The translations under genes were made by a program, and so were the position numbers. The notes beneath the pieces were generated by a model. It did not search any database, was not told where the DNA came from, and saw only the letters and a list, made by a program, of their open reading frames with translations. Below are positions 22,257 through 34,554 of a DNA stretch of 64,000 bases, piece by piece (within the stretch, counting starts at the first letter, position 1; every line of letters starts with the position of its first letter). Location: contig NC_044981.1 in the NCBI RefSeq assembly GCF_008728515.1, forward strand, positions 95,078,426 through 95,142,425, given 5' to 3'. Source of the stretch: Papio anubis. Taxonomy: Eukaryota > Chordata > Mammalia > Primates > Cercopithecidae.

Positions 22257-22401
22257 TTACACATTTGCCTTATCTTTTCATTAAACAGGTTCTCAGTAGA
22301 CCCCTAGCAAGCAACATCTTGGATGGAGGTATTTTCTTAAACTAATGAATGTCAATACTTTGAAGTACAAAATTGATGTTTCTTAAAAATATGCAATTCG
22401 G

Positions 22402-22707
22402 GGCCAGGCGCGGTGGCTCAAGCCTGTAATCCCAGCACTTTGGGAGGCCGAGACTGGCGGATCACGAGGTCAGGAGATCGAGACCATCCTGGCTAACACG
22501 GGGAAACCCCGTCTCTACTGAAAAATACAAAAAACTAGCCGGGCGAGGTGGTGGGCACCTGTAGTCCCAGCTACTCGGGAGGCTGAGGCAGGAGAACGGC
22601 GTGAACCCAGGAGGCGGAGCTTGCAGTGAGCTGAGATCCGGTCACTGCACTCCAGGCTGGGCGACAGAGAGAGACTCCGTCTCAAAAAAAAAAAAAAAAA
22701 AAAAAAA
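22402..22707 (+). mobile_element. AluY of Old World monkey type
   Basis: Full-length, CpG-rich Alu with a long A-tail (22684-22708) and a perfect target duplication ATGCAATTC (22391-22399 and 22708-22716). It carries GAGATCCGGTCACTGCACTC and GCCGGGCGAGGTGGTGGGC, forms I associate with cercopithecid AluY subfamilies. Low divergence suggests a young, lineage-restricted insertion. Confidence 0.96.
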
Positions 22708-22906
22708 ATGCAATTCAGAATTTTTACTTTTTCTTGTAGGTATTTTTTTAGTTAACTAAAATTCCTCTTACCAGTACTTTAGCTCTATCCTAGAAAAACT
22801 GTCTAAATTCTTAGAATAGCCTCCTAGCTACTCTCTGACTCCACTCTCCATCCCAATGTAATTTATTGCTCACAAAGTTTTCTTAGATTATTTCTTAAAA
22901 ATTTGT

Positions 22907-23455
22907 CTTGTTTTACAGCTTTATTGAAAAATGATTGAAGTACAATTAGCTATACATATTTAAAATGTGCAATTTGATGAGTTATAACATACGTGCACAC
23001 CAACTAAACCGTCATCACAGGAAAGATATCAACCTATCCATTACCCTCCAAAGATTCCTCATGCCCTTTTGTCGTCTCTCTTTTCTACCCTCTCCAATCC
23101 TTGCACCCCCCATGTCACTCTTACCTTCCAGGCAACCACTGATCTACTTTCTGTCTTCTGTGGCTATGGATTAGTTTATGTTCTCTAGATCTTATAAAAA
23201 TGGAATCATATAGTATGTGCTTTTTTGGGGTCCATATTCTTTCACTCAGCGTAATTAGTTTGAAATTAATTTATGTCATTGCCTGTATCAACAGGTCATT
23301 CATTTTTATGGTTGAATAGTATTCCATTGTATGGCTATGCCACCGTTTGTTTATTCAGTCACCTGTTGATGAAGATTTGTGTTGTTTCCAATTTTTGGCT
23401 ATTATAAATAAAGCTGTTATCAACATTCATGAACATACATTTTTTTCCTTTCCTC
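22907..23455 (-). mobile_element. Old L1 (L1M) 3' part, antisense
   Basis: Reverse complement of old L1 sequence: CAGCTTTATTGAAAAATGAT, CAGGCAACCACTGATCTACT, AAAATGGAATCATATAGTAT, GAATAGTATTCCATTGTATG, CACCTGTTGATGAAGATTTG. The L1 3' end is on the left. Confidence 0.85.
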
Positions 23456-23779
23456 TATTTTATTTTGTTTCCACTCCACCTCTAAACAAAGTGGATACAG
23501 TTAAAAAAACTCTTTGACCAGTAATTTATTCTGTTGTTGGAATTAACTAACTGATAGAAATGGACTGTTTAATTGGTATCGAGTAGACTTTTAGGGACAA
23601 AATGACTAAGCTGCTGAGCTCCAACAGCCAACTTTGTGAAATTCTTGAGCGAAGTTCTTATTTGCAAACACAGAAAATTTATTTTCTGCCCTTTTTCACA
23701 GAACCTACCCATATCTTTCTTTCTTTTTTTTTTTTTTTAAATAAATCTTTTACTTAATTAGTATCCAAATGACCTCTGT
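23456..23779. other. Unique spacer
   Basis: AT-rich with a T-run at 23726-23740. Nothing else recognised. Confidence 0.5.
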
Positions 23780-24282
23780 GACGGTTTATTTTATGTAACG
23801 ACTAGACTGGGCTAACGGATAGCTGATAAAACATTATTCTTGGGTGTGTCTGTAAGGAGGTGTCTGGAAGAGATTAGCATTTGAGTTGGTAGACTAAAAA
23901 AAGAAGATCATCCTTATCAATGCAGAGGGCATCATCCGATCCCTTGAGGGCCTGAATAGAACAAAACAGTGGAGGAAAAGTGAATTTGCTCTTTGTTTGA
24001 GCTGGAATGTCCATCTTCTTCCTTGAGACGTTGGCACTTGTGATTGTAGGACCTTTGTGCTCTAACTGGGACTTCCACTATTAGCTCCCCTGCTTATCAG
24101 GCCTTCGGGCTTGAACTGGAACTACACTATCTGCTTTCCTGGGCCTCCAGCTTGCAGACAGCACATCATGGGACTTCTCAGTCTCTACAATTGTATGAGA
24201 CAATCCCTCATAACAAATCTCTTTCTATGTATCTCTAGATATTCTATTGGTCCAATTTCTCTGGAAAACGGTGACTAATACA
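23780..24282 (+). repeat. Ancient interspersed repeat, copy B
   Basis: Same family and strand as copy A (13011-13892): GTGTGTCTGTAAGGAGGTGT, AGATTAGCATTTGAGTTGGT, GGCCTGAATAGAACAAAAC, GGGACTTCTCAGTCTCTACA, CTATTGGTCCAATTTCTCTG, ending GTGACTAATACAA. More complete than copy A and without an Alu. Family name not assigned. Confidence 0.65.
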
Positions 24283-24346
24283 ACCTTTCATCATGAAAAG
24301 CTTTTATATGCAAAGTATTTTTTTTTTTAACTTAAAGAAATATGTT

Positions 24347-24656
24347 GGCCAGGCATGGTGGCTTATGCCTGTAATCCCAACACTTTGGGAGGCCGAGGTG
24401 GGAGGATCGCTTGAGTCCAGGAACTCAAGACCAGCCTGGGCAACATGGCGAAATTCTGTCATTGTCATTACCAAAAACAAAAACAAGAAACCCCCCAAAT
24501 TAGCCACACATGGCACATACCTGTAGTCCAAGCTATGTGGGACTGAGGTGGGGGAATCACTTGAGCCCAGGAGGCAGAGGCTGCTGTAAGCCAATTTCAC
24601 AGCACCGTACTCCAGCCTAAGTGCCAGAGGGCCAGAACCTGTCTTAAAAAGAAAAG
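24347..24656 (+). mobile_element. AluJ-type Alu
   Basis: GGCCAGGCATGGTGGCTTAT to GAACCTGTCTTAAAAAGAAA. The middle A-rich linker has been reshaped by small insertions (ACCAAAAACAAAAACAAG). Diverged, old. Confidence 0.93.
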
Positions 24657-26021
24657 CAATATATTGTTTGGGTTTTTTAATTTCATAATCCTTCTAGCCA
24701 ACTATTAGACATATTATTTTTACATATTTGTGAATCTGTTTTTTTTTTTGGATAGGAAACAGTACAGAATTTCTAACATTGATTTTGCTAATGCATATTT
24801 AATAAATATCTTCAATCTCTTAAGTGATGTTAAACCTCAACCTTTGCTCATATGGGAATAGTGCTTAATAATTATGCGTACTTAAAGAATGTCTGGCAAA
24901 ATAGTTGAGCATATGGTTTTCAGCTAATAACAATTGCATTTAGGGCTTTTAAGATAGCTTTTGAATCCAAGTACTGTGTAATTAAATTAATAATTATAAA
25001 ACCTACAAGATTTACATGCAAAATGAATTTAATTCTAAATTTCATATGCGATTCTACAAAATTCGAATTGCCAAGAAGAAAAAAGTCAAGCAAACTGGCA
25101 AAGCAGTCTTTCAAAATATTTTTCAAATGTGATTTTTAATATTGTGCAAATATAAATGGAGAGAGGAGATAAACATGGATTCCGTCTATAGATCTATCCT
25201 GTCCCTCTATTCTCAGTTTAACTCTTTACTCCTGAGGCTTTGTCTGAGCCTCTTCCTTTATTCTGCACAACTCTCTACTCGTTACTTTCACAGCATTTTT
25301 TCAATTTGCAATTACATATTTATTAATTTGTTGCTTTCTTTATTAGATAAAATCTCATCATGGGTTTGGGAAGTGAAATAGGCAAGGTTTACCAATTAAT
25401 CTAATTAACTGGCATCCAGAGTGGATGGGGCCAAATTAGACATATGCATAAGAAAGAGCCTTTGGGATCAAACGGTGGACGAGATCAGGGCTCTTGACAC
25501 AGCCGAGGTACTTGACATTGTAGGTACTGCTGATTACTTGGAAGAAGGACTGTACAACTAATACACAAGCCTGTTCTTTTCTCTTGTTTTTCCCTCTTTT
25601 TTGAAGGCATTTGGAAATAGAATAAATTTGATGTCAAAGTTAATATGCTACTTTATCATTTTTCTCAGGATGGCAACATCAGGCCTTTAACTGCGAAACA
25701 GCTGAATTCCTTGTGTCTGAGCAAACACCATTATATGATATAGTTCAGCTTTAGGCATAGGCATATATAGCAAGGCATGGGTAGGCAGCACTGATTGCCT
25801 ATCCTAAATTATTCCATTTTATTGTAGTTTAAATGAATCCCAGGCCAAAGAGGAACTTAGATTTTGATCTGTCCAAAGCCTCTGGAGTCACCTCACCCTT
25901 TCACCTCATATGCTTTCATACTGGCTGTGAAATGGAATACTATCTGGGTTGTGGATTTCAGGGACTCAGACAGTGGATTTGATCATTGAGAGTTACTGGA
26001 ATTTTATTAATGAAGAGAGAA

Positions 26022-26057
<36 letters not shown>

Positions 26058-27459
26058 GGGGAGCCTTATTATACAGAAAAGATATCATATTGTTGTGACA
26101 GAAAAAAATCTCAAAGAATTTTACAAACCATAGAGTTGAGATGGAAATTGGAAAGATCTATGCTGAAAATATTGTCTACAAGAGTCAAGTTTATTCAGAG
26201 ACAGTGGAGACAATGGTATACTTATAAAGAAATGGCTTTAGGTCTTGCATCAAGAAAAAGTGGAAGATGACAGAAGAAAGGTACATTGATTGCAAAACAA
26301 TGAAGAAGAGAGGGACCATCTCATGAGACAGATTGCACCCTTAGAGGGCAAGGTAATCACAGATGAAAGGGAAAAGAACATATGTGCATATAAAAATGTT
26401 CTTAATGTTAGAACTAAGCAAGGAGTTCTTGTTGTCTTTATATCACTGAGTCTGGACTAGAACTCAATGAGATTTAACTAGAAAGGATTCAAGATTCTAG
26501 AGAATAAACCAGGAGGACTCCCTGCTGAGAGGGCCCAGATATAAGAAAGTATTGAAAGGCACTCTTGAAGCTATAGGGAGGGAGTCAATAATAAGAAAAA
26601 GTGGGAGAGCTCGCCCTTGGTAATTGGGACAGCCTCTAGAGGTTATACAAGATTTGGAATATTTGATATTGGAAGCCTGGGAAGGTAAGCGTAAACGACT
26701 TCAGTCATTAGTAATGGAGTGTTAAAGTGTTGTGGTTAGTACAGGTGGAGAGGCAGGGTTCTCTCATGCCATAGGGAAAAATGATTGGGAAATTTATGGT
26801 GATATGACTCTTGGAGAAAGATGCAACGATAAGTATTTAATGGGAGTCAGACAGCATTCCAAAACATTGAGTTCAGACATGGATTAGGAATGAGACTGAT
26901 GGATAGTTTACTTCTATGTGGAAATTAGCCTTTTCAGGGAGGGGGAAGATTGGCAGGATTTGTTGCGGCAGATATGGAACCCTTTCATCTCATCTCACTT
27001 TCTGTAAGTAATTTAAACAGGCAGAATCTGGAGGTAGACATTAGGAAAAAAACAACAACTCCTGGGCCAGAAAGCGAAGATTACAGAGAAGAATGAAAGA
27101 AAGGCATTGTAACCCAGCAAACAGTAATTGTTCTACACAAACTAAGAAAAATAAAATGCCAACAGCTGGTTTACAAAATCTCAAAGCATATGGGTTTTTT
27201 TTTTCTCAAAATTTAAAAGTCAGCTAGGTGTGCCTCAACTGACTTTGAGAACAACTGAAGAGAAAGGGACACAACAGTGAAGTAAGAGAGTTGGTAGAAG
27301 GCGATTAAAGGCAATGCAGCCATTGAGAGTGTGTGTGGTATTCAGGGGTTGGAAGATTTGAAACTGGCAGGATGATCTTGCTGTCTTTACTGGACCCTAG
27401 AAGCCCAGGCTATAGGAGCAAAGGAAGACACATTGTTGGTTCAGAAATATGTTGGATGT
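24657..27459. other. Mostly unique DNA, no gene seen
   Basis: About 2.8 kb with hardly any interspersed repeats. It holds a (GA)n run at 26019-26054. 24830-25140 is AT-rich, non-repetitive sequence with homeodomain-like TTAATTA cores. The frame at 25986-26270 starts in the GA repeat and has no domain. Confidence 0.55.
26019..26054. repeat. (GA)n microsatellite
   Basis: Nearly perfect GA run of about 36 bp. Confidence 0.95.
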
Positions 27460-27665
27460 TGTGATAGTTACCTGTGGCTGACATAACAAATGACCACAAA
27501 ACGTGTAACTTAAAATAACAGAAATGTATTCTTCCTGATTCTGGAGGCTACACCTTAGCTTAATGACATCTGCAAAAACCTGTTCTCCAAATAAGGTAAC
27601 ATTAAGCAGTTCCTACATTAGGAAGTAGATATAACTTTTGGGGAGCTGCCATTCAATTCACTACA
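27460..27665 (-). mobile_element. MLT1-type MaLR LTR, antisense, internally deleted
   Basis: The left end reads GTTACCTGTGGCTGACATAA and AACAGAAATGTATTCTTCC; the right end has AACTTTTGGGGAGCTGCCAT and CAATTCACTACA. These are the two ends of an MLT1-type LTR in reverse with most of the middle missing. Confidence 0.6.
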
Positions 27666-28639
27666 GGCATGATTAGGATTCTGTTTCCTGAATCTAGGTG
27701 GTAGGCTTTTCTTCTTGTCATTGCTTTCTCTAGTGCAAAAAGTACATCTGATCAGAATCTGTATTCTAGAAGTAGATTCGGCTCTTCTCCAATCTTTTTG
27801 TTTTGATTTCTTTGTCCTTGACCCTTTATAAATCAGGTCAGCTTTTGTCCCTCTAAAGTGGTCATCTTGGACGTGGAGGAAGAGAGGAGGAAGCCTCTGC
27901 TGGGATACCATTCTACATGGGTCTCTCATTTGTTGGAACATTTTGTGAGAGGAGCACTGACTATATTTCATGGATTTCGTAAGCTGGAAAGCCTTGGAAC
28001 ATAAAGATAGTGTCTCCCTCAGGAGCAGAGGAAATGTTGATTTGTTGTTTGGTGTAATAAAGATGTCTTCCGCTGGGGCAACGTTTGGGCAGGTTTGCTT
28101 GCAGTTTTGGTGAAAGAGTGGGGTCCTCTAAGCTTGAGTTTCCTCAGCTGTGACACAACCCACTGTGTGAGTAGCATCCACCTGGCTGATTTATGTTGCC
28201 CCACAGGACTTGGGGACAAGGGGAACCGTGAAGCTCATGCTGTTTGCTATGCAGTGAAACAGTAAATTCAGTATACAAAAATCTTGTATCTTCTGCCAGA
28301 ATCCATGGAACTGTAGCAGACGAACTTCTTAGTTTGCAGCTACAGATCATTACGTTTTTAACAGTCTCTTTTAGGCCTCCTACCGCAAGCTGAATTCACT
28401 AACTTGGTTTTTATCAGAGGAGCCAGGTTTTGAGTGCTTGTTCAATGATTAAAATAGTCAGTTCTGATTCTCATTTGACTATCATTGCTATGTGTGGGCT
28501 TTTTCTATCAGAACTCCAGGGAAGAAGGGGTTAGTGGCAGGGTTTTGGATAGGACATCTGCCATATGGGAGAGTGGGCAAAAAATTTACTGTAGCAAGTT
28601 TAAGGCTGAATAGGGAATCTGTGCAACATAAATAAAAGT
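27666..28639. other. Unassigned, possibly LTR-derived
   Basis: 28020-28400 has an LTR-like feel (AATAAA near 28056, then GATTTATGTTGCCCCACAGG and TTGTATCTTCTGCCAGAATC) but I cannot name it. The minus-strand frame at 27618-27971 (117 codons) shows no domain. Confidence 0.3.
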
Positions 28640-28895
28640 GTGAGTAAGTGAAGACATATGTACCAGTGGGTTTATTGCAATATGGTTATAATAGTGAAAA
28701 TCTGGAGTCGGGATGAATGTCAATCAAGAGGGTTGAATAAAATACAGTACACTCATGCTATGGAATATTATGCAGCTATTAAAAAAAAAAGAGGGAAATC
28801 CATATATTTGGTCTCAGAAGATATCCTCAACACATCCTGAAATGAAAAAGAAAAGTTAAAGTATAATAAACATGGCCTGTTCCTTTTAAGGACTC
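28640..28895 (+). mobile_element. Old L1 ORF2 C-terminal fragment
   Basis: A diverged relative of the L1 ORF2 end: a short frame contains TMEYYAAIK-like residues (HAMEYYAAIKKK), and the DNA TATGGAATATTATGCAGCTA is the L1 signature for it. Interrupted elsewhere by stops. Confidence 0.7.
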
Positions 28896-29299
28896 TGTAT
28901 ATTTCTATTTCTATTTCGATACACAAAACAAGAACTTCAGGAAGATGTGGGGTAAATTGTTATACATAGCATTTGTTACTTTTCTAGTCAAATTATTGAA
29001 ATAGAAAAGTATAGGAGAAAAGGGTTAATAGGTTTTGCGTGAGTGGAAGCTGTTACTTAGAGAGCTTGGCCATGAAAGGAAGGGAACGGGTGTGTACTGA
29101 GGGAAATACAGAGTTGAGGGAAGTTGGTGATTTTAGTTTTTTAAAGATTGGAGAGAGAATGTATTTGTGGGGAGTAGCCTCTAGAAGATAAACCCACTTT
29201 TCCATCTGTTCTATCCTCATCTTTTCACCCATCTTTCATCCCATCCCTCTTTGCACTCTTTCTTCCTTCCTCCCTTCCTCCCATGGCAATTAATAAGGG
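28896..29299. other. Unique DNA, nothing seen
   Basis: No gene or repeat recognised; a short CCTTCCTCCC tract near 29262-29283. Confidence 0.5.
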
Positions 29300-29800
29300 T
29301 GAAAGGTGTAGGGTATACAGAAAAAAACCAAACATGAAGTCTTTGCTTTTGTGGAGTTGCATTTCACGGGGAGACAGGAAATGAACAAGTTACCAAAAGT
29401 AACGTAATTGCAGGTAGTGCCTAGGGTTGTGAAGTGCCAGTGAAGCAGGATGAGGAGCAGATGATGATAGCGGAGGTCATGTGGGGAGACTTGAGAAAGT
29501 CTCAGGGTGGCTGAGAAAGGCCTTTCTGAGGAGCTAACATTTCAGCAGGGACTGAATGACATGATTTTGTAAAATCTGCAAATTTGATGGAGGGTTCCCA
29601 GCAGAGGGTTCAGCAAGTGCAAGGCCTGAGAACAAGCTTGTCATGGAATGATGATGCAGGGAATGTCACAGAGGTAGGCCGGGGCCACTTTTGGAGTAGG
29701 GGAGTGCTAGGTTGTGCTATGGAGCTCTTTCCCCTGGGATGGAGTGAAGTGAGGAGAGAAAACTTTGCTTTTTAACAGAGTGTAGTCTGTACTGCCTACT
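29300..29800 (-). repeat. L2, antisense
   Basis: Blocks match L2 in reverse: GTGGAGTTGCATTTCACGGG, AAAGGCCTTTCTGAGGAGCT, ACATTTCAGCAGGGACTGAA, GTGCAAGGCCTGAGAACAAG. Colinear but diverged. Confidence 0.55.
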
Positions 29801-29892
29801 CATTCCATGGGAGTCTTTTGTTAACAGGTGATCAAGTTCTGGAAATGGGTTAAAAGTACATCCTATTTCCACAGCACATTCTCTCTACATGG

Positions 29893-30373
29893 TGACAAAG
29901 ACGCTTTGCTGGACCAAACTTAGTTAGGCTTCTGAACCTTCTCCTAGTCCTATCTGTGTGCTTCTGGTAAAACCTACTTTTAGCCAAGAACCCTGCTAAG
30001 TCAGTTTGGCAAGAACAGTCCCCTCCCCTCTGGACATCAGATTGGGTTCCTCATCCTCCACCATTGCCCAGGTAATCATCCCCCAGTTCCAATCACCCTG
30101 GACTGACTTCAGCAAGAATCCTGCTGGGTTGGTTTGGCCAGAATTCCCCTAACCCCTGGCGCTTCATCTTAGTAATTTTCCATCCACTGCCCGTCATGCT
30201 GTTGCTTAGCTATAAATTCTCACTTGTACATACTGTATTCTGAGTTGAGCCAAATCTCTCTCCCCAGCTACAAGACCGCATTGCAGTGGTCCCTATCGGT
30301 ATCATGCTGGTCCTGAATAAAGTCTCCCTCACCATGCTTCAAGAAGTATCATTGAATATTTTTATCCTTAACA
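29893..30373 (+). mobile_element. Solo LTR, ERV1-type
   Basis: About 480 bp ending TTTTTATCCTTAACA. Promoter-like CTATAAATTC near 30210 and AATAAA at 30316-30321 lie in LTR order. Text such as GAGTTGAGCCAAATCTCTCT and GCAGTGGTCCCTATCGGTAT is typical of an ERV1-class LTR. The left border is approximate; the subfamily is not named. Confidence 0.65.
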
Positions 30374-33243
30374 GTGATTAAAGTCAACATTCTGCCTTTG
30401 CAACTTTTGTTTTTCTTTTGCTCCACGTGTCTTGAGAGCAAACTGTATAAATAATATTGTGTCAATTTTATTTTGGTCATCTGATCAGAATTGTCTTTTT
30501 CCCCTGTAGTGTAATTGATATGAAAAGCATGTACTGTAATTTAAATGCAAATGTCTCCTTGGGTCCAGATACATTTCCCAAAGTTTGAAAGTGGAAATTG
30601 CTTCCCAAACAAACCCAAAAGTGTATTTAGGATTAATGTGCACATGTGGAGCTTATACAACTGTATCAGCATCATTGCTTTCAGCTTCATTAAAAATGGA
30701 TTAATATTCTAGGGTGTTTGAGATTAGTTTCTATTGAAGGTCTGCATGCTTCACAGTGTTACACACTCACCTTTAAAAAATCTTATTCTTTCTATCTTTC
30801 TTTCTAAAAAACTGGGATTTCTAGGTGGTCCTCACTAGAACAGTGCCTTAGGATGAGTAGGGGCTTCCACAGGGCTCCTTGTAAACAGGGGTTCTTGTTG
30901 AAAGGTGGGGTGCTTCACAATGTGTCCGGCAGCCAGGAATGATACACAGCATGGGGGTTGCATGATACAATCCTTACATTCAAATATTGAGAGCATGAAG
31001 AATCATCTCACCCAACAATGCCTGCAGGGATGTTACAGATCTTCCAGGATTTTTTTTTTCTGAGGTGTTGGTGCTGTCAATAGGTAGCTTTGAGAAGTAT
31101 CTACTGTTATCTATAACATTTTTTTCAAGCATTCTTATTTCAAGTGTTCTTGTAACAAAGTACCTGACTTATGATGAGACTTGACTTTAAGATGGGCTCT
31201 GGTTTTCATGCAATGCTTTTCCAGATAAATAATCCCAAGTACGTTATCAATACAATGCTGTTTGGACTTATAACATTCCAGATGCTGCCAATGAAGATAA
31301 CATTTGCAATTATCCTGTTTTTTGAGTAAGACTTATACAAGACAAATTAATTATGCCTTTTCTTTTTTTTTTCTTCTTCAGATGCAGTCACACTCTTTTT
31401 ACTACCTGATACCACCTGCTTTATAGCTCCAGGGGAGAAGAGTTAAATTCCATTTGAAGTAAGCCTACAAAGCTTCATATTATCATGCAAAGGCCTCAGC
31501 TGCACAGCAGCCTAAGCATAGGGTCTCTGTGACACCTGGGGGTGCTCTAGGCAGGCACGGTGTTTACTAGAGTAATACAGACACTTTGTAGAGTCTGGAG
31601 AGAACCCAGCCAAGAAGCTACCCTTTCCTTTCAATAACCCAGAATTCTACGACTTTTGCACTGAAGCAAAACAGAGACAAGAGAACCCATAAAATAGGAG
31701 TACTGGGTCCAGTTCAGCACACCCAGACGCAGCATCCTGAAGTATCAGGAGGTGCAGCAGATGTTTTATAGATCCCTGCAGCAGAAAATACAGGACTACA
31801 GAACCGCTCTGAACTTAAAATATCAAATTTGAACAGATGCAGGTGCAGAGACAATGTTTATATCTGAATTCTAGTAAAGACAAGAATTCTTGTATGAATT
31901 CTTATTCATAATAATTGCTGAGATATCTATATATGAAAAAGTGCCCATAGCATTGCAAATCAAATTGTAGCCCAAAGGAACAAAAGAGTGTCAGTGGGAA
32001 ATGCAGAATTTGAATCGTAAAGGAAGTGAAACTCGGGACAAGAATGAAGCAGGAACACTTTCCTTAGCTATCTGGTTAAGAGTTGTACAAATTCCTGTTG
32101 TGTGGTTTGTTATATGTATAAATGTGCTAAAGTGAACTCTTTAGTACACTACTGTATCGCATTCTTCCATAGTGTGTACTCAGACATTTTCAAAGTACCC
32201 CTTTGCTGTCTCCATAAAGTGTCAAGTTAATGAAACCTTTTTAGGTGTGTAAAGAATCTGAATTGGGTGGATTCAGGTTCAGGTGCTCAGAGTGGGTGTA
32301 TATCTCTAGGTGAATTAGCTGAAAGTGAGTTCATTGAAATTAATTGCTCAGAAATTGGTTTGCCAAAAGACATTTCACCAAATGGTTAATTGGCAAGGAA
32401 AGCATGTCAAAGATGGTATAAAAGAGGGTGTTATTTTTAAGAATTTGTTTTAAATCGGTCTATTCTTCATCTCTTAATTCACATATTGTCAGCTACCTTA
32501 ATCAAATTAATACTTTGTATATGTTTCAGCATCTTAAAATTGCTCACTTTTCTGACATGGCAATACTGCACATAGCTGCTATTTCATAGGCCTCCACAGC
32601 TCCTGGCATGGGTGCCCAGGCGGTGGTGACATCACTGGTGCAGGGAAGCTGAGCAAAGAAGGTTGGTGGGGGAGATTCAGGAGTTTCATTCATGCGGTGA
32701 TGAATTTGGGTTTGGGCAGAGTGATGACATTTGTGTTGTCTTACTGCTGTATAGGGCCTTTTCATTTTATTTTGTGTTGCGGAAACACACAGATGTAATT
32801 TTCACAATCTTTTGTAATTTGATATAGCATTCCTTTCATATAGATGGGAAGGAAATTATAGTCTTCTCTTTTTTGGAACTCTTGGAATTTATCATTTTTA
32901 TTTTCTCTTTTTTTCTCACACAAAGATACATAAATCTTAATAAGGAGTAACCCAAATGCATATAACATTGCATTGTTATCTCCTTGATTTTCTCTGAAAT
33001 GTTGGTGTATATTCTCATTTCTTTCTGTTTGTATTTAACGTATTTATGTGAATGTGCTAGGTAAGGTAAAGTACTATACAAATGTGGCCTATAATTACCT
33101 CAGATGTTACTCACATTTAACAATTACCAGCCAATCAGATAATAACAAGCATTTACTGAATTCTTTCAAAGTTCAAAACATTTTATTAGGTACTTGGGGT
33201 TACATATAGAGGAATAGACATAGCTCAAGACTTCAAAAAAAAC
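30374..33243. other. Repeat-poor unique DNA
   Basis: About 2.9 kb with no named repeat. A strong splice-acceptor-like tract ends at 31381, and a short protein-like stretch lies at 31700-31850 (see findings). No long frame with a recognisable domain. The minus frame at 32544-32765 is featureless. Confidence 0.5.
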
Positions 33244-33246
33244 CCC

Positions 33247-33727
33247 TTTATTTAATTTTTTAATTTTTATTATACTTTATTTTATTTATTAATTATTATT
33301 ATTATACTTTAAGTTCTGGGGTACATGTGCACAACGTGTGCAGGTTTGTTACATATGTATACATGTGCCATGTTGGTGTGCTGCACCCATTAACTTGTCA
33401 TTTACATTAGGTATATCTCCTAATGCTATCCCTCCCCGCTCCGCCCTCCCGACAATAGGCCCCAGTGTGTGATGTTCCCCTTCCTGTGTCCAAGTGATCT
33501 CATTGTTCAATTCCCACCTATGAGTGAGAACATGCGATGTTTGGTTTTCTGTTCTTGTGATAGTTTGCTAAGAATGATGGTTTCCAGCTGCATCCATGTC
33601 CCTACAAAGGACACAAACTCATCCTTTTTTATGGCTGCATAGTATTCCATGGTGTATATGTGCCACATTTTCTTAATCCAGTCTGTCACTAATGGACATT
33701 TGGGTTGTTTCCAAGTCTTTGCTATTG
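33247..33727 (-). mobile_element. L1 (L1PA-type), 5'-truncated, antisense
   Basis: Reverse complement of the L1 3' end: A-rich tail on the left (33247-33300), whole 3' UTR, and the last 60 or so codons of ORF2 (33507-33689, ending SLIGGN). It is truncated at GCTATTG. It is very similar to the inverted part of the 4178-5245 insertion, with one amino-acid difference in the shared part that I compared. No clear target duplication. Confidence 0.95.
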
Positions 33728-34279
33728 GATATACAAACTTGTAATCAAAATAAATTATTTTTTGTCCAGCGAGGCCTGAGATTTTTTAAGCCCTGAGTTA
33801 TGGTCACTAGGTAAGTCATTTACATGGAACTCAATAGAGTTTGGGGAGCACCCTTTCTCCTTTTAACATTCAGAGAGAAATACACAGTTGCAAAACAACA
33901 GCTGGAGGCACACTGAAGTTGGATACCTATGGGGCAGTTTGGCAGAATTGGAATTAAAATTCTGTTAGACCCCAAGGATGATAATGGTAATCCAACTGAA
34001 GTTGCAATATAGACACTGATCTTTAAAACCAATTTGCAGACAAATTTCACTCGGAGACACTAGATACAGGTATTAGAATGATTAAATATTTATTGCTAAG
34101 AATAAAAGCCCAAAGACCATATTAAATTTGCTCTCTGTCCAGGTGATCAATGCAAAGCCTCCAAAATCACACAACAACATGATACAATGGCCACTATTAT
34201 CCTTATAAAAAAATCACATGCTCTGTGGATCACTTCAGAGGATCTTTAGGGGACCTCAAGCAAGTGTTTTCTAGTAAGT
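33728..34279. other. Unique DNA, nothing seen
   Basis: No gene or repeat recognised in this stretch. Confidence 0.5.
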
Positions 34280-34520
34280 TATTTATTTATTTGAGTTGAG
34301 CATCCATTATGTGTCAGACACTGCTAGGTAGTGGGTTTTTAGGATGAATATGATGCATTCCTGCTGCTGAAAGGTTAAAGTCTTTGGGGGACAATCACTA
34401 ATGAAAATAAGTCAATGCAAGGTAAGCATGGCCATCACAGGGACATGGATGCAAGGATATGGGACAATGGAAACTGGGAAAACTGCTTGGAGACTTGGGA
34501 AGTTGGTGAGGAAATGATTT
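34280..34520 (-). repeat. L2, antisense
   Basis: Begins with the reverse L2 3' end (TATTTGAGTTGAGCATCCAT, TATGTGTCAGACACTGCTAG) and continues through diverged L2 text. Confidence 0.6.
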
Positions 34521-34554
34521 TAAAAACATGAAGTTCTAATAATTTGCTTATTTT

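Noticed and set aside
24830..25140. AT-rich unique DNA with TTAATTA cores as possible homeodomain cluster
   Set aside because: Such short AT motifs are expected by chance in DNA of this composition; not strong enough to report as a finding.
27618..27971. 117-codon minus-strand frame with basic residues
   Set aside because: No motif, no neighbouring exon signals, and it begins in an MLT1 remnant.
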